A stretch of DNA of 33,952 bases from an uncultured Prevotella sp. (lineage in GTDB: Bacteria > Bacteroidota > Bacteroidia > Bacteroidales > Bacteroidaceae). The stretch covers positions 1-33,952 of the forward strand of contig CAKPWR010000029.1 of assembly GCA_934196725.1 (NCBI GenBank), read 5' to 3'. Position numbers and translations under genes: made by a program. Under the pieces are notes generated by a model, which worked only from the letters and a program-made list of their open reading frames with translations, did not search any database and was not told the DNA's origin. Positions 1-8,161 of the stretch are shown piece after piece; the stretch's first letter is position 1; every line of letters begins with the position of its first letter.

Positions 1-1244
1 TGATAGGTTCCATCTTCAATTTTCAGCTCTTCATCGCCATTGGAAACACCAGGCACGATTTGCTGTATGGTAATCCAAGGGTTGTTGACAGGAGCACTTT
101 TCAAGGCATCTTCATGGTTGCCATATCCCCTGCTTTCGTCCAGCTTATCTATGATGATTTTGTATTCATAGTTTCGCTTGATATGGTATGGCTTGTTGCT
201 TGCATCCTGCAGGTATATCAGATAATACTTTCCGTTGTGCAACATCAGAACCTTTGAAGGTGCTGATGGCAAGTTGGCATCTTCGAATACGCCTGTAGGG
301 TTAAACATCTGGGTGTTGTCACCCTTCAGTCTGCTACCGTCAAGTGGTGGCGTTACATAATCTACATCCCATATCCAGGATGAATTACCCGTTGTGGGTG
401 TAAATGCCAGATGATTTCTGTCGAATGGAGCCAAGGTGCCGTAGGAGAGTCCGTTGACAACGGTCAATTTGAAATCATTTTCGAGATTGGGATTTTTGGC
501 TTTTGCATCTGCACTCCATTCTGCAGAAATCTTAGCCCTGTCTCTTACGAGATGAATGATATAGTCTTTCTTTTGGGTATCTTTTCTCAGATATTCTTTC
601 AGCTCTTTTGGGTCCTTTTTGCAGATATATCCCCAATAGCGCATAATCACAGACTGGTCTTCTGTGTGATTGGTCTCGAAAGTAGTCATGAGCAGGTTCT
701 CATGCATGCCTGCCCATTTCCACTGATCTTCTTCTTTGATGGTCTGGTAAACATTGTCGGTATTTGCTACCAGATGGATGCGGGAGGTGTTGTTCGGAAT
801 CATTGCCGAAAATTCTTTTGGCTCAGTACTTCCGTTGGTATTGATGCCTCCGCCGTTCACCCCTTCTGCTGGGTTATGGGTTATGCTTCCAGTGTGATTG
901 CCATTCTCGTCAACTTCATAATAGTTTCCGTCATTTTCTCTTTTAAATCCAAGAACCGGTTTAAAATCCTGTATTTTACCTAATCCCACAAACTGTCCCT
1001 TGTTGTCGAAGCAGAACAGCTTCATGGCTTCTATTTTTCGGATACCTTCGTTGAGGAATACGGTGCTTCGGGTAGCGTTCTCTTCGAAATTGGGGATGGC
1101 TATTCTGAAGGTGGCTTTATAGTAACCTTCTTCAGTCTCACTGGTCGTAGAATGTTCTGGGTCAACCAAAGAATCGGAACAGGCTGTCAACATGGTTGTT
1201 AACAGCACTGCTATGATTCCGATATATAATTTTATTTCTTTCAT
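1..1244 (-). CDS. Mfa-like fimbrillin lipoprotein, C-terminus cut by the window edge
   Basis: The reading frame is open from an ATG at 1244 to the left edge, about 414 residues, with no stop seen. The N-terminus is a lipoprotein signal with lipobox LTAC (Cys22), so the protein should be exported and lipidated. It has the usual fimbrillin traits: a short stretch about a cytoplasm-like 'lfcFDNKGQFVG' strand, an ATRS site at Arg59 suited to Arg-specific maturation, and the conserved RAKIS-type motif seen in Mfa1/FimA-family proteins. A GAAGGA ribosome-binding site lies just upstream, and only 14 bp separate it from the previous gene's stop, so it is the distal gene of the fimbrial operon. The role as an accessory or tip subunit is inferred from position. 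The family call is firm; the exact subunit type is not. Confidence 0.82.
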   Translation of the reverse strand, partial: MKEIKLYIGIIAVLLTTMLTACSDSLVDPEHSTTSETEEGYYKATFRIAIPNFEENATRSTVFLNEGIRKIEAMKLFCFDNKGQFVGLGKIQDFKPVLGFKRENDGNYYEVDENGNHTGSITHNPAEGVNGGGINTNGSTEPKEFSAMIPNNTSRIHLVANTDNVYQTIKEEDQWKWAGMHENLLMTTFETNHTEDQSVIMRYWGYICKKDPKELKEYLRKDTQKKDYIIHLVRDRAKISAEWSADAKAKNPNLENDFKLTVVNGLSYGTLAPFDRNHLAFTPTTGNSSWIWDVDYVTPPLDGSRLKGDNTQMFNPTGVFEDANLPSAPSKVLMLHNGKYYLIYLQDASNKPYHIKRNYEYKIIIDKLDESRGYGNHEDALKSAPVNNPWITIQQIVPGVSNGDEELKIEDGTY

Positions 1245-1258
1245 GTTACAATCCTTCT

Positions 1259-3139
1259 TTATTGTTGATTCTCAATATCTTCAATTTCATCCAGAGTCAA
1301 ATCGTGGACACAGCGCACGTAGGTGCCATCTTGCTGCTTGTAGTTATTGTAATCAGACTTGTTACCGTCTAATGTCCAATAGTACGCACCCTTCAGTACT
1401 TGCTGTCCCACCGCCTTGTCATCTTTAGCCAACTCGTATATTCTCTTCATTTCTTCTCTGGTAGGAAGTCGCCAACCATTAAGTTGAAGCGTCTTGTTGT
1501 TCTGGGTTGTTGCACTTTCGCTATACTTACTGCAGTAATCTATAGCATCTTGATAACTGTTTACCTTATTGCTATTACTCTTTTGGGTTGAAGCAATGAT
1601 AAACGCAGGTGAAACCGTATTGTCTGTGGATTTATGATTTTCATCAACTACCGGCTTGGCTATGATATAGTCAATTGCCTTCTTGTTGTTGGCAAATTGT
1701 ACGGTATAAAGACGATTGTCATATTGCCCTTCAACATCAGTTGTTCCGCTGCTTTTTAAATTCATCGAATAGATGGCAGGATACTTTCTGAAGAAGACTT
1801 CCTGTTCCTTATCTGAGTTAGGAACATAAACCTTAAATGAGCCATATACGATAGTATTGTTGGCAGGTAGTCCTGAATGAAGGTCTATCCAGCCTCTCTT
1901 GTTGTCAGTATAGCTACCATCATATCCTGCCAGGATTTGTCCATAGGAATATTCGTTTGCTTTACCATATCTGTCGTAATAGTATGCTTTGGCATCCTTG
2001 ATTTGGCAATTCTCAGAAGCAAACCATTGGATGGTTTTATCTGCTTGGTTGTCATCTTCTATTCCCTTCATATCCAGCGTGGTAGGATATACCACCAGAT
2101 AGCTGGTCTTGTCTGCATCTACATGGGTATCTTCTCCCGTAGTCCATTGGGTGATAGCCCATTTCAGATAGCCCAATTCTTCATTGTAGTCAATGTTTAT
2201 ATTGTCATTGAGGCGCTTGATATCTACATTTACCGTATAGATGTAGTTTCGCTCCAGCTTCTTTTCTCCCTTTGGGTCACGAACGGGTATGGTCAGCTCT
2301 TTATCCTTTGTATCATTCTTGCCATCTGTGCTTTTGAAAGAAACCTTTACGGCAATTTTCGGAGCATCCTCTTGGCTGGTCCAGGTGGTGGAATAACTGT
2401 AGGTAGTTACAGAACATTTGTTGGCTTTTATCTTATCCACCGTGTTATCTGTTTCGTTGCTGCCGATGTATGGTGTAGCCGTCTGACCTGCAAATACAGA
2501 AGTATTGGTGTTGTAGTTGAGAAACTTCCACTTTACGCTTGTAATGTTGTAGTCGTTTACTGATGAAGAGAGATTCAGTTTGATCTTGGCAGCAGCTCTC
2601 ACCAGTTCTACGGGAATATCCTGTATAGGGTCTCTGGTGATGATATACTGTCCCTTGGCACTCATCAGAAACTTCTTGCCTTTTGCCTGAGGATAGGGAA
2701 GCCAGATGTCGTTGTCCTGCTGGGTGGCAGTCTGCAACTCTTCAAGAGTCTTCTTGCTGAGGTCGGCTTGCGCATTGGCTACGGCGTAATAGTTGTAGGA
2801 ATGGTTTTCCTGCAGGTTGAGATCCACCTTCCAGTTGTCTTTTCCCAATACTTCTGCCTGATTCTCTACAGGATTTGAACTTTGGTGATTGACACAGCGT
2901 TCGCCGAATTCCGGCTCGAACATCTTGAAGTCAAGCTTTGACAAGGTCTTCTCATGAAGAGCGTCCTCATCATTTGCTCTTGACTTCTGCAGGTCGTTGA
3001 CCATAGGAATCATGCTCAGCTGTTGTGCAGAAGAGTTGTTTACCAACTCGTCTTCAGCTGAACATCCTGCTATGAGCCATCCTGCCGTCAGAGCCAAGAT
3101 GTATTTTGCGAATATTGTGTTTTTATATAACTTCTTCAT
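1259..3139 (-). CDS. Large fimbrillin-type lipoprotein with C-terminal DUF1566/FISUMP-like domain (probable fimbrial tip)
   Basis: 626 residues. The signal peptide ends in lipobox IAGC (Cys26). KSRA with Arg54 is a likely protease maturation site. The ELVRAAAKIKLNLS segment is the fimbrillin core motif, and AITQWTTGED resembles the strand that closes the second fimbrillin domain. From about residue 500 the style changes. NGWRLPTREEM, then GAYYWTLDG and YVRCVHDL near the end, are the hallmarks of the DUF1566/Lcl_C/FISUMP-like fold found in exported adhesive or ligand-binding proteins. I infer a tip subunit carrying a terminal recognition module. It lies 24 bp downstream of the preceding fimbrillin gene and 14 bp upstream of the next, so it is co-transcribed. 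A distant relationship of the C-terminal domain to sulfatase-modifying-factor-like folds is possible. Confidence 0.83.
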   Translation of the reverse strand: MKKLYKNTIFAKYILALTAGWLIAGCSAEDELVNNSSAQQLSMIPMVNDLQKSRANDEDALHEKTLSKLDFKMFEPEFGERCVNHQSSNPVENQAEVLGKDNWKVDLNLQENHSYNYYAVANAQADLSKKTLEELQTATQQDNDIWLPYPQAKGKKFLMSAKGQYIITRDPIQDIPVELVRAAAKIKLNLSSSVNDYNITSVKWKFLNYNTNTSVFAGQTATPYIGSNETDNTVDKIKANKCSVTTYSYSTTWTSQEDAPKIAVKVSFKSTDGKNDTKDKELTIPVRDPKGEKKLERNYIYTVNVDIKRLNDNINIDYNEELGYLKWAITQWTTGEDTHVDADKTSYLVVYPTTLDMKGIEDDNQADKTIQWFASENCQIKDAKAYYYDRYGKANEYSYGQILAGYDGSYTDNKRGWIDLHSGLPANNTIVYGSFKVYVPNSDKEQEVFFRKYPAIYSMNLKSSGTTDVEGQYDNRLYTVQFANNKKAIDYIIAKPVVDENHKSTDNTVSPAFIIASTQKSNSNKVNSYQDAIDYCSKYSESATTQNNKTLQLNGWRLPTREEMKRIYELAKDDKAVGQQVLKGAYYWTLDGNKSDYNNYKQQDGTYVRCVHDLTLDEIEDIENQQ

Positions 3140-3163
3140 GATGAATATTGTCTTCTGTTGTCT

Positions 3164-4747
3164 TTATAATACTTGTTCAAAGTGAATGTCTTTGCCCGCA
3201 TCTTCTCCTGTGGTACATCCCTTCAGTTTGAAATCAGGATTGAGAACAAACCTTTCGTTTGGATTCTTGGTCAGGAACACATGCGCTCTTACGTTGTGTG
3301 GCTGAGCCATATCCAGACGGTTCTTGGGCACTACATAGAAGTAGAGGGTTTTCACTGTTCCCTCTATGTTGAGTATGTAGCTATCTATCTTGTAGTTGTC
3401 GGCAGACTGTCCATCTTTGTAACTGCCATCCGCATTACATTCTACGAATCCGAACAAAGGGTTGTCTGTCTGGAGAATCCATGGCTTGCCTTTGGTGTCG
3501 ATGTCCTTCAGTGTAATCATCGGACCGCGTTGTGGCTGGCCATAATATACCTTGTAGCCCCAACCTGTATCTTCACCACCTGGAAAAATTACTTCTGTTG
3601 ATGCATCGATATAATCATACGTTCCTCCATCTTTCCATTCCTGAATAGTAGGAGTTACGGTGAGCTGGGCTGCATCCTTTTCTCCAGCACCACCCGGACG
3701 GTCGATAGTAACCTTTATGTCGTAGATGGTGTTGCGGTCCAGACGGTAGAGCTGTTCCCAGGTCGCCCAGTCTGATTCAGCCGCATCGTTGTTTTCTGGC
3801 AGACGCTTGTTGACGGGTACCTTATAATAATAGTCCTTCACGGTTTCTTCTCCGGTGTTTGGATCAGTATATTTATAAGGAGCCTTTAGCAAGATGTAAG
3901 TTTGGCGAGCCATGTTGATAGGCTCTTCATGATTAGGATTCTTATTCTTGTCTACCCAGCTGTTGGCGTATGAATAGAACACGTGTCTGCTGCTTCCTTC
4001 TACGCTTTGCGTGCAGGATGGATGGGATAAACTGGTGCTTGTAACTCCAATTTCTCCTGCTTTGGCATTTGCCGCATCGCCCGACAGGATGTTTCCATCT
4101 TCAGCATATTGCACGAGCTTGCACTTGAAGTTATCGGAAGTTAAGGAGATGTTGGATGTTACGGCAAGACGAATCTTTGCCAGGGCACGACGCAGGTCAA
4201 ACTGGAAGTGAGTGGTTCCGTCGGCACTGGTTACCATCTTCGGGTCTGTTGCATCCATCACAAACATATTCTGTTTCTTGTCTCCCTGGAAATTGGCATC
4301 GCTGATAGTGGCTGCCTGCAATTCAGAAAGCGTCTTGTAGCTCTTGGCTTTCTCACAGTTGGCGATAAGGAAGAACTTGTTGTCTTCATTCTTCACCATA
4401 CTGGCTGTCAGCTTGCTTCCGCTCAGTTCCTGATGATGGTATCCGGTGCTCTCTGCCGTAGAAGCTTTCGGATCTATCTCCTCAGGTTCAAACAGACGGT
4501 TGCCATCCTTATCGAAACCAACCAAAAGCAGGTTCTCTATCTTATTTTCGTTGAGGTTGTCTGAGCCGTCTTCTGTCTTACCGGCATTGTTGTCGGCACG
4601 AGTCTCGGTGATGGCATAGCCAATCTTATAGTCGAGTACCAGCTTTTCTGAAGTCGGTGTATTGTCACAATCTTCAGTGCAGGCAGTGGTTGCAAGCCCC
4701 GAGAGGGCGATTGCACACATCGCAACGTATCTTGATATTGCTTTCAT
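3164..4747 (-). CDS. Mfa-like fimbrillin lipoprotein (accessory subunit)
   Basis: 527 residues. The signal peptide is followed by the lipobox TTAC (Cys23). ITETRA with Arg50 matches the Arg maturation sites of the neighbouring subunits. The segment around LLLVGFDKDGNRLF is the first-domain strand typical of fimbrillins, and RRALAKIRLAV is the conserved mid-protein motif. TPTIQEWKDGG is the usual second-domain strand before a variable C-terminus. I infer a minor or tip-associated subunit comparable in position to Mfa3/Mfa4 of Porphyromonas gingivalis. It starts 18 bp downstream of the preceding fimbrillin gene. No enzymatic motif is visible. Confidence 0.83.
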   Translation of the reverse strand: MKAISRYVAMCAIALSGLATTACTEDCDNTPTSEKLVLDYKIGYAITETRADNNAGKTEDGSDNLNENKIENLLLVGFDKDGNRLFEPEEIDPKASTAESTGYHHQELSGSKLTASMVKNEDNKFFLIANCEKAKSYKTLSELQAATISDANFQGDKKQNMFVMDATDPKMVTSADGTTHFQFDLRRALAKIRLAVTSNISLTSDNFKCKLVQYAEDGNILSGDAANAKAGEIGVTSTSLSHPSCTQSVEGSSRHVFYSYANSWVDKNKNPNHEEPINMARQTYILLKAPYKYTDPNTGEETVKDYYYKVPVNKRLPENNDAAESDWATWEQLYRLDRNTIYDIKVTIDRPGGAGEKDAAQLTVTPTIQEWKDGGTYDYIDASTEVIFPGGEDTGWGYKVYYGQPQRGPMITLKDIDTKGKPWILQTDNPLFGFVECNADGSYKDGQSADNYKIDSYILNIEGTVKTLYFYVVPKNRLDMAQPHNVRAHVFLTKNPNERFVLNPDFKLKGCTTGEDAGKDIHFEQVL

Positions 4748-4765
4748 TCTTTCTTTTGCCCTCCG

Positions 4766-6685
4766 TTATTTATTTAAATATTCTGAATAAACTTTATTGT
4801 ATTTTTCGGTCTGCATTTTATCGTACATCAACTTAGATTCCGTTCTTACATTGTATATACGGATGCGGGTATCTGTTCCACAGAATTTTCTGCCATCTTT
4901 GTATTTTCCTCCTTGTCCCTTAGGGTTGATAACCAGTTCGTATTCGTGAACGCCATCTAATGAAACGGTAATATAGAAGTCTGTCCAGATTCCTTCAGGG
5001 GTGTCACCTTCGTAGGCTTTAGTGTATCTTTTGCCATCTTCGGTGTCTGCCCCATTGAAATCTTCAGGTTTAGATTCGTCGAATGTCCACCAGCTTTTGC
5101 TTGCACCTATCTTTATCTGATAAGGCAACTCTCTAGCGATTCCAGTTGTGGCAGCCAAATAATCTTTTCCATCATAGCTCCATGCCTTACCTTTTCCTGA
5201 GTTGAACTTGAAGTCATCTGTATTTGAAAGATGAGCTTTCCATACAGCTCCTGATGGTGCAGTCATTTTGAAGTAGAAGGCTGCTTCTGAAGAACCAGCC
5301 TTGGCTATTTTATGATTAGAGAAGTTATCGTTAAAACCAGGCTTGCTCACCATGCAGTTTACTGCTTCAGCATCACCTTCCTGTGGCTTTACTGGCCATA
5401 TACTATTTTGCTTATCATTGCCCTTCCATGCCCACATCTCGCATTTTGTAACATTCCATCCAATCTCTGATGTTACCACATTCCAAGGAAGAACCTGATA
5501 GTCGAGACAGAGCTTGCCACCTTTCAGGAAGTAGCCGTAAACCACCAGCTCACGGTTGCGGATAGCTTTACCGTCTGTTGGGATACTGAAGCCAACGCTT
5601 TTTTCTCCTGTACCTAAAGAATAATAAATCTTTCCTTTGATAGCCTTGGTGGTTTCACGAAGATAACACAGGTCGTGAGAAGCAATTCCTGCTGTCTTAA
5701 GGGCATCCAGATAATTCTGCGCAGTTTGTGTTTTGCCCTTCTTGAACTTCTCAGGATCTTCTACTTCCTTGATGTTATTAGTCTCAACACCGTCCAGTCT
5801 CAAAACAGTTGATACATATCTGGTACTGTTTACATCGTATTTGTTGCTGGTAACATCCTGGTTGTTATCATTTTCTTTGTATACAGTCTCATCAGGGAAG
5901 ATGTAGCTGGCGGTAGGAATGGTGCTTCCTTCCACCTCGATTCTAGTAACCTTCACATTTTCTGTGCCCGTTTTGCGGGCAAAGTAGAAGTGAAGCTTGG
6001 AAACAGCACGAACCAGAGGAATCTTGATGCCTTTGTTTTTAGCCTCTGCTTCTGTTGTTCCAACATGATTCTCTACAGAAATGTTGGTGATGGCACGAGA
6101 GATAGGAAGACCGGTTGTTGGAACTTCCGTGTTCTGGGGATTGCCATTTTCCTGAATGCCAAAAGTAGAGTCAAAGCAGATGTTCTGCAACTCCTTGCGG
6201 GTGATGTTGCTGAAATCCTTACCGCTCAACTTGCTTTCTATATTGGTACTTTCGGAATTCGCGAGGATGTAGAGGTCGATATTTTTCACCTCTTCACCAG
6301 CTATCTTTCTTAAGAAACGTAGCTGCAGATTGTAGCTACCATTAATATTTGTCAATGCTTCTTCCTTGTATGCGATAGGATTGGCATCTTCATTTTTCCC
6401 AGATTGAAACACCCACACCTTGATGCTGTGAATGTCGCTCTCAAAGTTTGGGTCAGCTTTGCTCTCATTGTTGGCGAGCATACCTTCCGTACGGCTTTCT
6501 CCAGCTCGGGTGCTGTTAGCCGAATTGCTAGAGAAGCTGAGGCTGATATATGCGTCATGGTTCTCAGCTGTCTCTGTATCTTGATTCTCTGAGCAAGATG
6601 CCATTGCGCCTACCATGAGCAAAGCAGCAAGTGCCGTACAAATCTGGCGTGTCATCTTGGTCAAAGTAGTTTTATTGCTAGTCAT
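4766..6685 (-). CDS. Mfa-like fimbrillin lipoprotein (accessory subunit)
   Basis: 639 residues. The hydrophobic signal ends in MASC (Cys31), a usable lipobox. NSTRA with Arg60 is the probable maturation site. IKVWVFQSGK is the first fimbrillin strand, IPLVRAVSKLHFYF the core motif, and QVLPWNVVTSEIGW the second-domain strand. The C-terminus is aromatic and glycine rich. The ATG at 6685 is preferred because A/G-rich sequence precedes it. A second in-frame ATG at 6655 (MTRQICTAL) would also leave an intact signal peptide but has no visible ribosome-binding site. It is the first gene after the Mfa2-like anchor and follows it by 34 bp, the position of mfa3 in P. gingivalis. Confidence 0.83.
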   Translation of the reverse strand: MTSNKTTLTKMTRQICTALAALLMVGAMASCSENQDTETAENHDAYISLSFSSNSANSTRAGESRTEGMLANNESKADPNFESDIHSIKVWVFQSGKNEDANPIAYKEEALTNINGSYNLQLRFLRKIAGEEVKNIDLYILANSESTNIESKLSGKDFSNITRKELQNICFDSTFGIQENGNPQNTEVPTTGLPISRAITNISVENHVGTTEAEAKNKGIKIPLVRAVSKLHFYFARKTGTENVKVTRIEVEGSTIPTASYIFPDETVYKENDNNQDVTSNKYDVNSTRYVSTVLRLDGVETNNIKEVEDPEKFKKGKTQTAQNYLDALKTAGIASHDLCYLRETTKAIKGKIYYSLGTGEKSVGFSIPTDGKAIRNRELVVYGYFLKGGKLCLDYQVLPWNVVTSEIGWNVTKCEMWAWKGNDKQNSIWPVKPQEGDAEAVNCMVSKPGFNDNFSNHKIAKAGSSEAAFYFKMTAPSGAVWKAHLSNTDDFKFNSGKGKAWSYDGKDYLAATTGIARELPYQIKIGASKSWWTFDESKPEDFNGADTEDGKRYTKAYEGDTPEGIWTDFYITVSLDGVHEYELVINPKGQGGKYKDGRKFCGTDTRIRIYNVRTESKLMYDKMQTEKYNKVYSEYLNK

Positions 6686-6694
6686 CTTATCTTT

Positions 6695-6709
6695 CTTTTA
6701 CTTATACTT
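6695..6709 (-). repeat. Fimbrial leader repeat, copy 1
   Basis: The 15-mer CTTTTACTTATACTT (plus strand) sits 10 bp upstream of the 639-residue fimbrillin start. An identical copy lies before the Mfa2-like gene, and partial copies lie before the major fimbrillin and DUF3575 genes. In the transcript it reads AAGTATAAGTAAAAG, an A/G-rich tract that may aid ribosome loading. Confidence 0.6.
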
Positions 6710-6719
6710 CTTTCTTTTC

Positions 6720-7829
6720 TTATTTTCCCAGGTCGGCATTCTGAAGATTCAGAACCCAGTTGTTAACCTTGATTCTTGCATCCATGCTGTAGTTGGAGCT
6801 TGGAGCTGGTACGTAGAATACCAGGGTGTAGTGGTCTTGGCGGTCCAGATATTGCTGGTCTGTCCAGTCTTTGCCGTAGCGGTCGCTGGCGCAGAGAGAG
6901 AGGAACCATGGCAGGGAGTGGTTGAAGATAACCTTGCCTGTTCGCTTGTCTGTGATGACGATGCGTTTGTCATCATAATCATTGGATCCAATGGAACCAC
7001 GGCTTTTGTTGTCGTCCTTGGTCTCAAACATACGGGATGATGAGAGGTCGTAGACCAAGGCTTTTTCTACGATTTCGCCCTCCACCTCGGTCTTGCCGCT
7101 GTGGTTTTCTACCAGTTTCTTGTCGAATGGAAGATATGTGATTGACTTCGGTTTTACCTTGTCGCCCTTATAGTCAAGGAGGGCAGCTGAACCTTTAATC
7201 TCTACATCAAAGTTTTCTGCGGTAAAGCCTTCTTGGTTGGGTTCGAATGGTAACATGACCACTCGGTATGTCTTGGTACACTTCATTAGACTCAGTTTAC
7301 CCAGGGCATCGTTTGTACCATCAAAGCTGACAGTATCCTGGGCAGTATAGAGAGCGGTAAACTGCTTGTCGTTGACAGAAGCATCACCGTTCTTCTTACC
7401 CATTTCCTCTTGCAGATCTTCGATGGTGGAGACACCTGGGGTAAGCTGTGTAAAACTGAACTCAGTCTCGTCGTCATCAGCTCTGGAGCCGGCAAGTGCA
7501 GGCTGCTTGTCACGAGCCAGGCAAACGAAAGTGTATTTGCCCTTCTGCAGGTCTGTGATTTCCATCTGATGTCCTAACTCAAACTTGTCAGCTGACTCTG
7601 TATAGGTATCAACGAATTTGCCGTTCTTGTCGAACACATAAACGTTGAGGTTTTTCACCTCTGCAGAGAATGCATCGGCTTCCTTTACATTGTAAGTGTA
7701 GTCAAATCTGAGTGACAACTTTGGGGTAGGACAGCCTGTTAGGTCGTCTTTCATGCATGATGAAAGCGATGACAGAGCAATGGCTGAGATACAAACCATT
7801 TTACAACAGTTTTTGATGAAATGTGTCAT
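6720..7829 (-). CDS. mfa2: Mfa2/FimB-like fimbrial anchor lipoprotein
   Basis: 369 residues. The signal peptide ends in lipobox LSSC (Cys24), directly followed by MKDDLTGCP, a signature of the FimB/Mfa2 family whose second Cys pairs in the mature fold. In P. gingivalis Mfa2 stays bound to the outer membrane, caps the fimbria at its base and limits its length. The two-domain beta architecture is suggested by LNVYVFDKNG in domain 1 and VNNWVLNLQNADLGK at the C-terminus. Unlike the other subunits it lacks an [S/T]R[A/S/T] site near residue 55, as expected for a protein that is not a strand-exchanging pilin. It follows the major fimbrillin gene after a long structured gap. Confidence 0.85.
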   Translation of the reverse strand: MTHFIKNCCKMVCISAIALSSLSSCMKDDLTGCPTPKLSLRFDYTYNVKEADAFSAEVKNLNVYVFDKNGKFVDTYTESADKFELGHQMEITDLQKGKYTFVCLARDKQPALAGSRADDDETEFSFTQLTPGVSTIEDLQEEMGKKNGDASVNDKQFTALYTAQDTVSFDGTNDALGKLSLMKCTKTYRVVMLPFEPNQEGFTAENFDVEIKGSAALLDYKGDKVKPKSITYLPFDKKLVENHSGKTEVEGEIVEKALVYDLSSSRMFETKDDNKSRGSIGSNDYDDKRIVITDKRTGKVIFNHSLPWFLSLCASDRYGKDWTDQQYLDRQDHYTLVFYVPAPSSNYSMDARIKVNNWVLNLQNADLGK

Positions 7830-7851
7830 ATCGTCTGATATATTATGAATT

Positions 7852-7866
7852 CTTTTACTTATACTT
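7852..7866 (-). repeat. Fimbrial leader repeat, copy 2
   Basis: An exact second copy of CTTTTACTTATACTT, 22 bp upstream of the Mfa2-like start. It is identical over 15 bp to the copy at 6695-6709. Confidence 0.6.
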
Positions 7867-8053
7867 ATCTATATGTTGTGTGCCTAGGGCAGACAGTTAT
7901 TTGCCTTCGGCATCATATTTTTCTATTTTAGAGGTGCTTTAAAGCACAATAGGGGGTTCCCGTCGTTTCACCTTATTATATATAGAAGCATTTCTAGAGG
8001 TTTTCTTCCTGGTTTACGGCGGCAGTGTAATGGTCTTAGTGGAAGTATTTGGT

Positions 8054-8088
8054 AATCTCTCGGAGATGATTTCCACCCCCGAGAGATT
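8054..8088 (-). terminator. Hairpin downstream of the major fimbrillin gene (attenuator or stability stem)
   Basis: Perfect 10-bp arms AATCTCTCGG (8054-8063) and CCGAGAGATT (8079-8088) flank a 15-nt loop, 74 bp after the major fimbrillin stop. No U-tract follows on the minus strand, so it is not a classic intrinsic terminator. It could block 3' decay of the major-subunit mRNA or reduce read-through, so that the main pilin is made in excess over the anchor and tip proteins. Confidence 0.6.
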
Positions 8089-8161
8089 GATAGAATTATT
8101 TTGTTCGTATTACTTTCTTTAAGGAATACTTGTTCTGTATTTCGTAAAACCTTGTTTCAGA

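Larger units (their letters stand above)
7830..8161 (-). other. 332-bp gap between major fimbrillin and anchor genes
   Basis: No credible gene lies here; only peptides of about 10 codons or fewer are possible. Read as minus-strand transcript it contains a 10-bp hairpin (8054-8088), a 14-bp perfect palindrome GTGCTTTAAAGCAC (7934-7947), a small TGCC-GAA-GGCA hairpin near 7900, and the fimbrial leader repeat at 7852-7866. No TAnnTTTG box was seen, so the downstream genes probably depend on read-through. Confidence 0.6.

Noticed and set aside
411..983. A 190-codon plus-strand open frame
   Set aside because: Antisense to the partial fimbrillin whose frame reads cleanly to the window edge.
1877..2563. 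A 228-codon plus-strand open frame, hydrophobic
   Set aside because: Antisense to a clear fimbrillin lipoprotein gene; hydrophobicity is the usual effect of reading a polar gene backwards.
7934..7947. The 14-bp palindrome as a terminator
   Set aside because: It has almost no loop and no U-tract on either strand, so only a protein-binding or small-hairpin role is possible.
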